DNA from: Sphingobacteriia bacterium
Lineage (GTDB): Bacteria > Bacteroidota > Bacteroidia > Bacteroidales > TTA-H9
Assembly: GCA_021286705.1 (NCBI GenBank)
Contig: JAJTBW010000018.1
Span: 1-35,677, forward strand
Length of the DNA: 35,677 nt
Direction of reading: 5' to 3'
Positions 24,601 to 32,523 of the stretch are shown here, in pieces. A program made the position numbers and the translations under genes. The notes under the pieces were generated by a model. It had not been told where the DNA came from. It saw nothing but the letters and a program-made list of their open reading frames with translations, and did no database searches. Position 1 is the first letter of the stretch. Each line of letters opens with the position of its first letter.

Positions 24601-25620
24601 GTGTCTAAAATCTTAATCACCGGCGGTGCCGGATTCATCGGTTCTAATCTCTGCGAATACTTCCTAAACCAAGGTCATGAGGTTATCTGCTTGGATAATC
24701 TTAGTACAGGTTTTATGCATAATATGGATGAGTTTATTGATCATCCTAAATTTCTTTTCAAAAAGGGTGATATTCGTGATTTAGAGATGTGCCGAGTGGC
24801 AGTTGAAGGTTGTGACTATGTGTTACATGAGGCGGCTTTGGGGAGTGTACCTCGATCAATAAAAGATCCGGTTACAACGAATGAAGTGAATATTGGTGGT
24901 TTTTTGAATATGCTAATAGCAGCAAGAGATGCCAAGGTTAAACGGTTTGTCTATGCTGCTTCCAGTAGTACCTATGGTGATTCTAAGGAGCTACCAAAAG
25001 TAGAAGAGCGAATTGGCAAACCTCTTTCTCCTTACGCTATCACAAAGTATGTTAATGAACTCTACGCCGATGTCTTTGCAAGAACCTACGGAATGGAGTG
25101 TATAGGTTTAAGATATTTTAATGTTTTTGGAAAACGTCAGAATCCTGAGGGCGCCTATGCTGCTGTTATTCCGCTCTGGGTAAAGCAGATGTTAAATGGG
25201 GAGAGACCTGTTATAAATGGTGATGGCTCATATAGCCGGGATTTTACTTATATCGATAATGTGATTCAGGCCAATGAAAAGGCTCTGTTTACATCTGTTG
25301 AAGATATTAATGAAAGAAGTAAACTGTATAATCTTGATCTGCATGAGATCAACTCATTAAATTTGGTTTTTAATGTTGCATTTGGCGGAAACACCACACT
25401 TATTGAACTTTTTGCTGCATTAAGAGATGGACTTAAAGATAAAGTCGAGGGTGTGGAAAGTATTGAGCCAGTTTTCGGCTCTAATCGTGCTGGTGATATC
25501 CCGCATTCTCAGGCTAGTATACTTAAGGCGAAAAGATTACTAGGGTATAATCCGTTGATTGATGCAAGAGAGGGGTTTAATTTGACTAGTCAATGGTATG
25601 TTAATAATAATTCGAAATAG
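24601..25620 (+). CDS. wbpP: UDP-N-acetylglucosamine 4-epimerase, WbpP/TviC type (SDR)
   Basis: The gene starts with GTG at 24601; an in-frame stop lies just upstream and the next ATG is far inside. The 339-residue product is an extended short-chain dehydrogenase with NAD-binding GGAGFIG at residues 8-14. [15 protein letters not shown] is characteristic of WbpP-type enzymes acting on UDP-GlcNAc/GalNAc. The catalytic set is Ser121-Ser123, Tyr145 and Lys149 (YAITK). [18 protein letters not shown] and [10 protein letters not shown] are further family signatures. It would supply UDP-GalNAc or a related 4-epimer. The closest alternative is a UDP-glucuronate-type epimerase, which the ALGSVPRS motif makes unlikely. 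It is 8 bp before fnlA. Confidence 0.88.
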   Translation: MSKILITGGAGFIGSNLCEYFLNQGHEVICLDNLSTGFMHNMDEFIDHPKFLFKKGDIRDLEMCRVAVEGCDYVLHEAALGSVPRSIKDPVTTNEVNIGGFLNMLIAARDAKVKRFVYAASSSTYGDSKELPKVEERIGKPLSPYAITKYVNELYADVFARTYGMECIGLRYFNVFGKRQNPEGAYAAVIPLWVKQMLNGERPVINGDGSYSRDFTYIDNVIQANEKALFTSVEDINERSKLYNLDLHEINSLNLVFNVAFGGNTTLIELFAALRDGLKDKVEGVESIEPVFGSNRAGDIPHSQASILKAKRLLGYNPLIDAREGFNLTSQWYVNNNSK

Positions 25621-25628
25621 TAGGTTAA

Positions 25629-26645
25629 ATGAAGGATAAAGTTCTATTAATTACCGGTGGCACCGGCTCTTTTGGGAACGCTGTATTAAATCGTTTCTTA
25701 AACTCGGAGATTTTCCGTGAGATTAGAATTTTCTCACGTGATGAGAAGAAGCAAGATGAAATGAGGCATCGCCTGAATAATCCTAAGGTTAAGTTCTATA
25801 TTGGCGATGTGCGTGACAAGAGAAGTGTTGATGGTGCAATGCCGGGAGTAGATTATATCTTTCACGCTGCAGCATTAAAACAGGTGCCTTCTTGCGAGTT
25901 TTTTCCTATTCAAGCTGTCAGAACCAATGTCTTTGGCACCGAGAATGTGATTGACTCAGCAATCCAACATGGGGTTAAAAATGTAGTAGTCCTAAGTACA
26001 GATAAAGCTGCTTACCCAATCAATGCCATGGGTATCAGTAAAGCAATGATGGAGAAGGTGGCTATCGCAAAAGGACGGGCGCTAGGTCCCAGCGCTGCGA
26101 CAACCATCTGTTGCACCCGTTATGGTAATGTTATGGCTAGTCGTGGCTCAGTTATCCCTCTCTGGATTGACCAAATGGCCAGTGGTAAAGAGATCACGAT
26201 TACCGATGCCAACATGACCCGCTTTATGATGACTCTCGAAGACGCCGTAGATCTTGTATTATATGCCTTTGAGCATGGGGTTAATGGTGATCTATTTGTC
26301 CAGAAGGCACCGGCTGCAACTTTATCTACCTTGGCAACTGCTTTAAAAGAGTTATACAAATCAGATACGCCGGTTCGCTCTATTGGTACTCGTCATGGTG
26401 AGAAGTTATATGAAACTCTGGTCACCCGCGAAGAGATGGCGAAGAGTATTGACATGGGTAATTACTACCGTATTCCCTGTGACTCGAGGGATTTGAATTA
26501 TGATAATTACTTCGTGGAAGGGGAGGAGAAGATCAGCTTAATTGAGGATTATCACTCTCATAATACGCGCCGGCTGGATGTTGTGGGCATGAAGGAGTTG
26601 TTGATGAAGCTGCCTGAGGTCAGGGCGGATGTATTGGAACGATGA
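25629..26645 (+). CDS. fnlA: UDP-N-acetylglucosamine 4,6-dehydratase/5-epimerase (FnlA/CapE/WbjB)
   Basis: This 338-residue SDR carries GGTGSFG for NAD binding, FHAAALKQVPSCEFFP, and STDKAAYPINAMGISKAMMEK. The usual catalytic Tyr of YxxxK is Met134 (M134-GIS-K138), a substitution known for CapE-type inverting dehydratases. Together with FnlB and FnlC downstream it converts UDP-GlcNAc to UDP-L-FucNAc: this enzyme dehydrates and epimerises C5, FnlB epimerises C3 and reduces C4, and FnlC epimerises C2. The C-terminal part (GTRHGEKLYETLVTREEM) matches the family. The gene is followed by a repeat array and an unrelated GxxExxY gene before fnlB. Confidence 0.92.
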   Translation: MKDKVLLITGGTGSFGNAVLNRFLNSEIFREIRIFSRDEKKQDEMRHRLNNPKVKFYIGDVRDKRSVDGAMPGVDYIFHAAALKQVPSCEFFPIQAVRTNVFGTENVIDSAIQHGVKNVVVLSTDKAAYPINAMGISKAMMEKVAIAKGRALGPSAATTICCTRYGNVMASRGSVIPLWIDQMASGKEITITDANMTRFMMTLEDAVDLVLYAFEHGVNGDLFVQKAPAATLSTLATALKELYKSDTPVRSIGTRHGEKLYETLVTREEMAKSIDMGNYYRIPCDSRDLNYDNYFVEGEEKISLIEDYHSHNTRRLDVVGMKELLMKLPEVRADVLER

Positions 26646-26664
26646 TTAAGGATTTTAGAAAACT

Positions 26665-26755
26665 GATGACACTGATTACGGATATTGGACACAGTGTTAC
26701 ACAGTGTTATACACAGTGTTTCGCAGTGTTATACAGTGTATTTTGAGTGTAACGT
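26665..26755. repeat. CACAGTG array, left of the GxxExxY gene
   Basis: Between fnlA and the GxxExxY gene are repeated GTGTTACACAGTGTT-like units. The first 34 bp (26665-26698) are the near-exact reverse complement of 27213-27248 on the other side of the gene: 17 bp identical, one substitution, a 2-bp gap, then 12 bp identical. Confidence 0.75.
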
Positions 26756-26778
26756 GGTAGAAGTAATTTGCTGGTAAA

Positions 26779-27150
26779 ATGGATCTGAACAGTATCACAC
26801 GTGAAATCATGGATTCAGCATATACTGTCCATACCGCACTTGGCCCTGGGTTGTTAGAATCTTCTTATCGCAGTTGTCTTGCCTATGAACTTAGACAAAA
26901 GGGTTTTCTTGTGGAAGAAGAAAAGTCACTTCCTTTGGTTTACAAGGAAATAAGACTTGACCATGGCTACAGAATTGACCTCTTGATTGAAAATGCAGTC
27001 ATTGTTGAACTTAAGACTGTTGAGGAATTTAGTGATGTGCACAAAGCTCAGATACTAACATATATGAAATTGGCTAACAAAAAGGATGGCCGGCTAATAA
27101 ACTTTTATACCAAAAGTTTAAAGGATGGCATCAAGCGTTTTGTCCTCTAA
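26779..27150 (+). CDS. GxxExxY family protein (PD-(D/E)XK-like fold)
   Basis: The 123-residue protein contains ALGPGLLESSY, the GxxExxY signature, near residue 21. YRIDLLIENAVIVELKTVE around residues 66-84 provides the Asp...Glu-x-Lys pattern of the PD-(D/E)XK nuclease fold. The family is common in Bacteroidota and other environmental bacteria and often sits among carbohydrate genes; its biochemical function is not established. It has no obvious place in the fnl pathway. It lies between fnlA and fnlB, with inverted repeats of the CACAGTG family on both sides, so it looks like an inserted cassette. Confidence 0.88.
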   Translation: MDLNSITREIMDSAYTVHTALGPGLLESSYRSCLAYELRQKGFLVEEEKSLPLVYKEIRLDHGYRIDLLIENAVIVELKTVEEFSDVHKAQILTYMKLANKKDGRLINFYTKSLKDGIKRFVL

Positions 27151-27157
27151 GTTAAAA

Positions 27158-27260
27158 ACACTGTGATACTCCGAATCCAAACACTGTGAAACACTGTGTC
27201 CCTACACCGTGAAACACTGTGTCCAATATCTGTTAAATCAGTGTCATCTGTGTTCGAATA
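27158..27260. repeat. CACTGTG array, right of the GxxExxY gene
   Basis: Units such as AACACTGTGAAACACTGTG fill the gap between the GxxExxY gene and fnlB. The stretch 27213-27248 is inverted relative to 26665-26698. The array ends with AATCAGTGTCATCTGTG, a phrase similar to that found before rmlA at about 29840. Confidence 0.75.
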
Positions 27261-27270
27261 ATAAGAAGTT

Positions 27271-28410
27271 ATGATTAACATAGGCATCACCGGCCAAGCC
27301 GGCTTCGTCGGCACCCATCTATATAACACCCTCGGCCTAAACCCCGAGAAATTCACCCGAATCCCCTTCGAGGATTCCTTCTTTGCAGATTCAGCCCTTT
27401 TAAAGGCCTTTGTCTCTAAGTGTGATGTAATTGTCCACCTTGCGGCAATGAACCGCCATAATGACCCGGAAGTGATCTATAAGACCAATATTGGTCTGGT
27501 CAATCAGCTCATTAAAGCCTGCGAAGAGACAAAATCTACTCCTCATATCCTCTATTCGTCATCTACCCAGGAGGAAAGAGATAATTTATATGGTAAATCT
27601 AAGAAGGAGGGAAGGCTTTTATTAGAAAATTGGGCCGATAAACATAATGCTCAATTTACCGGTTTAATCATTCCTAATGTTTATGGCCCATTTGGGAATC
27701 CTTATTATAATTCAGTTGTTGCAACCTTCTGCCATCAGTTAACCCATAATGAACAACCTCGAATTGAAGTAGACGGTGTGATAAACCTGATCTACGTAGG
27801 CGAATTGGTTGACCAGATCATAAAGCTCATTGAGAAGGTTGATAAAGATCATAAGAATGATGTTGTAATTCAAGAGGTCAAGCTACAGCATACCGCTGAA
27901 ATAAAGGTTTCAACTCTACTTAAGACTTTAGAAACCTATCGGGATAATTACTTCACCAAAGGTGAGATTCCAGCATTGGATACCCCTTTCAACCGAAATC
28001 TCTGGAATACCTTCCTCTGCTATATAGATCATGAGAAGTTTTTTCCCTTCCATTTAAAACTCAACACGGATGACCGTGGTAGTTTTGTTGAGACAGTCAA
28101 GTTAAACTCAGGTGGTCAAGTAAGTTTCTCAACTACGGTTCCCGGTATAACAAGAGGTAACCATTTCCATACCCGCAAAGCAGAACGTTTTGCAGTAATC
28201 AAAGGGAAAGCCCGAATAGACCTCCGTAGAATTGGTACTGATAAAGTCTACTCATTTGAACTAGATGGCATCAATCCCTCCTTTGTTGATATGCCCATTT
28301 GGTACACCCATAATATCACCAATATAGGCACCGAAGAGCTCTACACCATCTTCTGGATTAATGAGCATTATGATGCAAGCAATCCAGATACCTATTTTGA
28401 AAAGGTATAG
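27271..28410 (+). CDS. fnlB: UDP-2-acetamido-2,6-dideoxy-hexos-4-ulose epimerase/reductase (FnlB/CapF/WbjC)
   Basis: The 379-residue product has the two-domain layout of CapF. An N-terminal SDR reductase covers about residues 1-245 (GITGQAGFVGTHL, VIVHLAAMNRHNDPEVIYKTN, YGKSK). A C-terminal cupin covers about 260-379 (DDRGSFVETVKLNSGGQVSFST, PGITRGNHFHTRKAERFAVIKG) and holds the metal/His site for C3 epimerisation. It catalyses the second step of UDP-L-FucNAc synthesis. The length matches the family and no defects were seen. It is separated from fnlA by the GxxExxY gene and from fnlC by more than 200 bp of repeats, unusual spacing for genes normally packed together. Confidence 0.93.
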   Translation: MINIGITGQAGFVGTHLYNTLGLNPEKFTRIPFEDSFFADSALLKAFVSKCDVIVHLAAMNRHNDPEVIYKTNIGLVNQLIKACEETKSTPHILYSSSTQEERDNLYGKSKKEGRLLLENWADKHNAQFTGLIIPNVYGPFGNPYYNSVVATFCHQLTHNEQPRIEVDGVINLIYVGELVDQIIKLIEKVDKDHKNDVVIQEVKLQHTAEIKVSTLLKTLETYRDNYFTKGEIPALDTPFNRNLWNTFLCYIDHEKFFPFHLKLNTDDRGSFVETVKLNSGGQVSFSTTVPGITRGNHFHTRKAERFAVIKGKARIDLRRIGTDKVYSFELDGINPSFVDMPIWYTHNITNIGTEELYTIFWINEHYDASNPDTYFEKV

Positions 28411-28637
28411 GTCACAGTGTTCCACAGTGTTAACACGGTGTTTCACAGTGTATAACATTATGATACTAAGTGTTCTGATCTAGAAAAGATATAGTTCCCC
28501 ACAAATAGCACTGTGTAACACTGTGAAGAACACTGTGAAACACTGTGTCCTAATTTAGAAAAGTTATAGTTCCACAGAATTAACACTGTGAAACACTGTG
28601 TCCCTACACTGTGAAACACTGGGTCCTAATTAAAACT
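28411..28637. repeat. CACAGTG/CACTGTG arrays between fnlB and fnlC
   Basis: Two arrays, 28411-28456 and 28505-28630, have opposite dominant orientation. The first reads CACAGTGTTCCACAGTGTT, the second AACACTGTGAAACACTGTG. TTTAGAAAAG-TATAGTTCC-like linkers (28480s and 28556 on) are themselves duplicated. The second array runs up to and past a possible GTG start at 28611. Confidence 0.8.
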
Positions 28638-29816
28638 ATGAAGAAACTCAAAGTCCTCACCGTCGTAGGCACCCGCCCGGAAATAATCCGCCTCTCTTGT
28701 GTCCTTCAGAAACTCGATGCTTCTGAAGCAATAGAACACATCCTGGTTCACACCGGTCAAAACTACGACTATGAACTGAATGAAGTCTTTTTCGAAGACT
28801 TAGGCCTTCGTCGCCCAGATCATTTCTTGAATGCTGCAGGAGCAAATGCTACTTCTACTGCAGGACAGATTCTAATCAACATTGACCCTGTATTAGAACA
28901 AGAAAAGCCGGACGCCTTTTTAGTACTTGGAGATACCAACTCATGTTTATGCGCTATTGCTGCAAAGAAACGCCATATTCCCATCTTCCACATGGAAGCT
29001 GGAAACCGCTGCTTTGACCAACGTGTACCAGAGGAGACTAACAGAAAGATAGTCGATCATATTTCTGATATTAATCTGACATATAGCGATATTGCAAGAG
29101 AGTATCTGTTGGCAGAAGGATTGAGGCCTGATCGGATTATAAAGACTGGTAGCCCGATGTTTGAGGTATTGAATCGTTATATACCAAAAATTCAGGCCTC
29201 GGATATCCTGACCCGCCTAGGACTGGAAAAGGAAAAATATTTCGTCGTCTCTGCACATCGAGAAGAAAATATCAACAGCGAAAAGAATTTCAACAGTCTA
29301 CTCGAGACCCTTAATTTGGTTGCTGAGAAATATAGTTATCCAATCATAGTATCTACTCACCCCCGTACCCGCAAGAAACTCGAAGAAAAAAAGACACAGA
29401 GTAACACTGTGTCAAACCCTGTGGAACACTGTGAAACTTTCATCCACCCTCTCATTCAATGGATGAAACCTTTAGGTTTTTCTGATTATAATGCGCTCCA
29501 GATAAATGCTTATGCTGTTCTTTCAGATAGTGGAACAATATCAGAAGAGTCCTCAATACTCAATTTCAGAGCGTTAAATATCCGTGAAGCTCATGAACGC
29601 CCTGAAGCGATGGAAGAGGCTTCTGTAATGATGGTTGGGCTAAATCCAGTGCGTGTTATGCAAGGGTTAGTTCAATTGCAATATCAGATGATTGGGGAAG
29701 ATAGAAACTTTAGGCCTGTAGGGGATTATTCCATGTCTAATGTGAGTGAAAAAGTTGTAAGGATTATTTTAAGCTATACAGATTATATTAAAAGGACTGT
29801 TTGGAGTAAAATATAA
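28638..29816 (+). CDS. fnlC: UDP-GlcNAc 2-epimerase-type enzyme (FnlC/CapG/WbjD) with repeat-derived insertion
   Basis: The frame is open from GTG at 28611, but those first nine codons are CACTGTG-repeat sequence, so the ATG at 28638 (MKKLKVLTVVGTRPEIIR) is the start; the product is 392 residues. Family motifs are VGTRPE, LVHTGQNYD, HMEAGNRCFDQRVPEETNRK, VSAHREENIN, STHPRTRKKLEE, PLGFSDYNALQ and LSDSGTISEES. It catalyses the C2 epimerisation giving UDP-L-FucNAc. Between RTRKKLEEKK and IHPLIQWMKPLGF, about 15 residues (253-267, TQSNTVSNPVEHCET) are encoded by the same CACTGTG repeat that fills the intergenic gaps. The insertion keeps the frame and leaves the motifs intact. Confidence 0.93.
   Translation: MKKLKVLTVVGTRPEIIRLSCVLQKLDASEAIEHILVHTGQNYDYELNEVFFEDLGLRRPDHFLNAAGANATSTAGQILINIDPVLEQEKPDAFLVLGDTNSCLCAIAAKKRHIPIFHMEAGNRCFDQRVPEETNRKIVDHISDINLTYSDIAREYLLAEGLRPDRIIKTGSPMFEVLNRYIPKIQASDILTRLGLEKEKYFVVSAHREENINSEKNFNSLLETLNLVAEKYSYPIIVSTHPRTRKKLEEKKTQSNTVSNPVEHCETFIHPLIQWMKPLGFSDYNALQINAYAVLSDSGTISEESSILNFRALNIREAHERPEAMEEASVMMVGLNPVRVMQGLVQLQYQMIGEDRNFRPVGDYSMSNVSEKVVRIILSYTDYIKRTVWSKI
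29394..29438. repeat. CACTGTG repeat inserted in frame inside fnlC
   Basis: ACACAGAGTAACACTGTGTC and GTGGAACACTGTGAAAC lie inside the coding sequence and match the intergenic units at 27180-27225 and 28505-28620. The 45 bp encode a polar stretch in a region where relatives have a short loop between the HPRTRK helix and the PLGF segment. Confidence 0.8.
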
Positions 29817-29865
29817 ATCAGTGTAAATCTGTCTAATCAGTGTCATCAGTGTTCTTATAAAAATC
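29817..29865. repeat. ATCAGTGT repeats before rmlA
   Basis: ATCAGTGTAAATCTGTCTAA and ATCAGTGTCATCAGTGTTC fill the 57-bp gap between fnlC and rmlA. The phrase resembles 27238-27256 before fnlB. Confidence 0.6.
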
Positions 29866-29873
29866 AATAGATC

Positions 29874-30743
29874 ATGAAAGGCATCATACTTGCTGGTGGT
29901 TCGGGCACTCGTCTCCACCCAATAACAAAAGTTGTCTCTAAGCAACTTCTTCCTATCTACGACAAACCGATGATTTATTATCCTTTGTCAGTTTTGATGT
30001 TGGCTGGAATCAGAGAGATTCTTATCATATCTACTCCTCATGATCTACCTAACTTTGAACGTCTCCTTGGAGATGGCAGCCAGCTTGGATTAAAGTTCAG
30101 CTATGTAGAGCAACCAACCCCCGATGGTCTTGCCCAAGCTTTTATTTTAGGCAAAGATTTTATTGGGAATGATGATGTTTGCCTTGTCTTAGGGGATAAT
30201 ATTTTCTATGGTGCTGGCCTACAACAACTGCTATCCAAATCGGTTCAAACAGTTAGAGATGAAAAGAAGGCTGTCGTTTTTGGTTACTATGTTGAAGATC
30301 CAGAGCGATACGGTGTAGCTGATGTTGATGCTGAAGGTAATGTATTGAGCATTGAAGAAAAGCCACTTCAGCCTAAAAGTAATTATGCTGTGGTCGGCTT
30401 GTATTTCTATCCTAATTCTATTGTGAACATTGCAGCTCAAGTGAAGCCGTCTGCAAGAGGTGAACTTGAAATCACCTCAGTGAATGATGAATATTTGAAA
30501 CGACATGAATTGAAGTTACAAGTTTTAAGTCGTGGTTATGCCTGGTTGGATACTGGCACCCATGAGGCAATGACAGAAGCAACGGAATTTGTAAAGGCTG
30601 TGGAGAAAAGGACAAGTCTGAAAATTGCTTGTATTGAAGAGATTGCTTACAAGATGAATTTTATTGAAAAGTTTTCCTTTGAGAACTTAATCCACAATCA
30701 AGATAAAAGTAGTTACGGTGAATATTTAAAAAGAATTATATAA
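29874..30743 (+). CDS. rmlA: Glucose-1-phosphate thymidylyltransferase
   Basis: The 289-residue protein has the RmlA length and motifs: [20 protein letters not shown] at residues 8-27 (nucleotide binding and catalytic Arg/Lys), [40 protein letters not shown] with the metal-binding Asp, and [15 protein letters not shown]. It makes dTDP-glucose from dTTP and glucose-1-phosphate. In this cluster the next gene is a VioA-like aminotransferase rather than rmlB/C/D, so the product probably feeds a dTDP-4-amino-4,6-dideoxy sugar after dehydration by an RmlB encoded elsewhere. The stop codon directly abuts the next start, so the two are translated together. Confidence 0.96.
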   Translation: MKGIILAGGSGTRLHPITKVVSKQLLPIYDKPMIYYPLSVLMLAGIREILIISTPHDLPNFERLLGDGSQLGLKFSYVEQPTPDGLAQAFILGKDFIGNDDVCLVLGDNIFYGAGLQQLLSKSVQTVRDEKKAVVFGYYVEDPERYGVADVDAEGNVLSIEEKPLQPKSNYAVVGLYFYPNSIVNIAAQVKPSARGELEITSVNDEYLKRHELKLQVLSRGYAWLDTGTHEAMTEATEFVKAVEKRTSLKIACIEEIAYKMNFIEKFSFENLIHNQDKSSYGEYLKRII

Positions 30744-31868
30744 ATGCTTGAAAAACCAGTATTTGTCACACAACCAGCGCTTCCTCCATTGGAAGAGTTT
30801 ACGGATTATTTAATTAAGATCTGGGACAATAAAATTCTTACAAATAATGGCCCATTTCATCAACAATTTGAAAAAGAACTTGCCGATTACCTTGGTGTTA
30901 AATATATCTCAGTCTTCTCCAACGGTACACTTGCTTTAATCACTGCTTTACAGGCTTTGCGAATAACAGGGGAAGTAATAACAACACCTTTTAGCTTTGT
31001 TGCTACCACGCATTCTTTATGGTGGAACAATATAAAACCAGTTTTTGCGGATATTGAACCTGATACTTTTAATCTTGATCCTGAAAAAGTTGAAGCTGCT
31101 ATAACACCACAAACAACTGCTATTATGCCAGTACATGTTTATGGAAACCCTTGCAATTTAGAGGCTTTACAGAAAATTGCGGATACCTATGGGTTAAAAC
31201 TCATTTATGATGCTGCTCATGCTTTTGGTGTAAATATAAAAGGTCATTCTGTGTTGAATTTTGGCGATCTTTCGATACTAAGCTTTCATGCCACTAAAGT
31301 TTTTAATACTGTAGAGGGAGGTGCGATTGTTTGCCAGGATGAAAAAACAAAGAAAAGGATTGATTACTTAAAAAACTTTGGATTCGCAGATGAGGTAACT
31401 GTAATTGAGCCTGGTATTAATGCAAAGATGAACGAGATTCAGGCAGCGTATGGATTAATCCAATTAAGAATGGTTGATGACTATATTCAAAGCAGAAAAG
31501 ATGTTGCAGACTTATATAGAAAGGAATTAAAAGGTGTATCAGGTATTACTTTTTTGTCTGATATTGAAGATATTCGTCATAATTATTCATATTTCCCCAT
31601 CTTGGTAGATGCCTCCATTTATCGTAAAACAAGAGATGAACTTTATGATATGTTAAAAAGGAACAATATCTTTGGCAGAAGGTATTTCTATCCCTTAATT
31701 TCTCATTTCCCTACTTATAGAGGTTTATCATCAAGTAAGCCGTCTAATTTACCTGTCGCTGAATCTATTGCATCAAAAGTGATTTGTTTACCAATATACC
31801 CTAATCTAGAAAAGGATAAAATAAAGGAAATAACTAGAATAATTAAAGATGTTACTTGCTGGAGCTAA
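30744..31868 (+). CDS. vioA: DegT/DnrJ/EryC1/StrS sugar aminotransferase, VioA-like
   Basis: The 374-residue PLP enzyme has LTNNGPFHQQFEKELADYLG, SNGTLALITALQAL, TTPFSFVATTHSL, YDAAHAFGV and SFHATKVFNTVEGG, with Lys185 as the PLP lysine. The wording of these motifs is closest to VioA, which aminates dTDP-4-keto-6-deoxyglucose to dTDP-Qui4N; FdtB/QdtB-type C3 aminotransferases are the alternative. rmlA directly upstream and an acetyltransferase overlapping downstream support a dTDP-Qui4NAc pathway. The last 20 bp overlap the next gene in another frame. By eye this gene and those after it are more AT-rich than the fnl genes, as is common for transferred serotype genes. Confidence 0.87.
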   Translation: MLEKPVFVTQPALPPLEEFTDYLIKIWDNKILTNNGPFHQQFEKELADYLGVKYISVFSNGTLALITALQALRITGEVITTPFSFVATTHSLWWNNIKPVFADIEPDTFNLDPEKVEAAITPQTTAIMPVHVYGNPCNLEALQKIADTYGLKLIYDAAHAFGVNIKGHSVLNFGDLSILSFHATKVFNTVEGGAIVCQDEKTKKRIDYLKNFGFADEVTVIEPGINAKMNEIQAAYGLIQLRMVDDYIQSRKDVADLYRKELKGVSGITFLSDIEDIRHNYSYFPILVDASIYRKTRDELYDMLKRNNIFGRRYFYPLISHFPTYRGLSSSKPSNLPVAESIASKVICLPIYPNLEKDKIKEITRIIKDVTCWS

Positions 31869-32487
31869 GGGGCATTCAAAAGAAGTTGTTGATGTATTTT
31901 ATGTCAATAAATACATGGATAAAATTGTCTTGTTTGACGATGTTTCTCAATCTTTTGACGAATTTTTTGTAAATAATTATACTTTATTTAGGGACCTTAA
32001 AGAGGTAAAATGTTATTTCGAAACAGTTGATAATAATTTCGTTCTTGCATTAGGTGGACCCAAAAATCGTAAGCTTGTTGAAGAAAAGCTAACTTTAATT
32101 GGTGGCGTATTGAACAGTTTAATTGCCACAAACTCTTTAATTGGTCATCAAGGTGTTGAACTAGGTGTAGGTGTAAATATCATGCAGCTCGCCATGATAA
32201 GTAGTTTTGTAAAAATTGGTCGCGGCACTCTTGTTAATTCTAATGCCTGTATTCATCATGACGTATTTGTTGGAGATTACTGTGAAATATCACCCATGGC
32301 GTCACTGTTAGGGAATTGTAAGGTTGGTAATAATTCAATAATTGGTGCGAATGCAACTATTCTGCCAAACATTAATATCGGCAATAATGTAATTATAGGC
32401 GCAGGTGCTGTGGTTACTAAAAACTTGCCGGATAATGTTGTAGTTGCTGGTGTTCCAGCAAGAGTCATTAAGTATTTTCAAGTATAA
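31849..32487 (+). CDS. NeuD/PglD-family sugar N-acetyltransferase, VioB-like
   Basis: The 212-residue product starts MLLAGAKGHSKEVVDVF, the N-terminal nucleotide-sugar-binding half of the NeuD/PglD family. From about residue 95 it is a left-handed beta-helix of hexapeptide repeats (VELGVGVNIMQLAMISSFVKIG, VGNNSIIGANATILPNINIG), ending IGAGAVVTKNLPDNVVVAGVPARVI. The catalytic His is one of H136-H137 in NACIHHDVFVG. It probably acetylates the 4-amino group made by the preceding aminotransferase. The start overlaps the upstream gene by 20 bp, which supports translational coupling. O-acetylation of another sugar is the alternative. Confidence 0.86.
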   Translation: MLLAGAKGHSKEVVDVFYVNKYMDKIVLFDDVSQSFDEFFVNNYTLFRDLKEVKCYFETVDNNFVLALGGPKNRKLVEEKLTLIGGVLNSLIATNSLIGHQGVELGVGVNIMQLAMISSFVKIGRGTLVNSNACIHHDVFVGDYCEISPMASLLGNCKVGNNSIIGANATILPNINIGNNVIIGAGAVVTKNLPDNVVVAGVPARVIKYFQV

Positions 32488-32523
32488 ATTTATTTGATGG
32501 ATAAATAACGTTATTTTAGTCTC

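Noticed and set aside
28611..28637. GTG start for fnlC nine codons upstream
   Set aside because: Those codons are CACTGTG repeat sequence, and the family begins at MKKLKVLTVVGTRPE.
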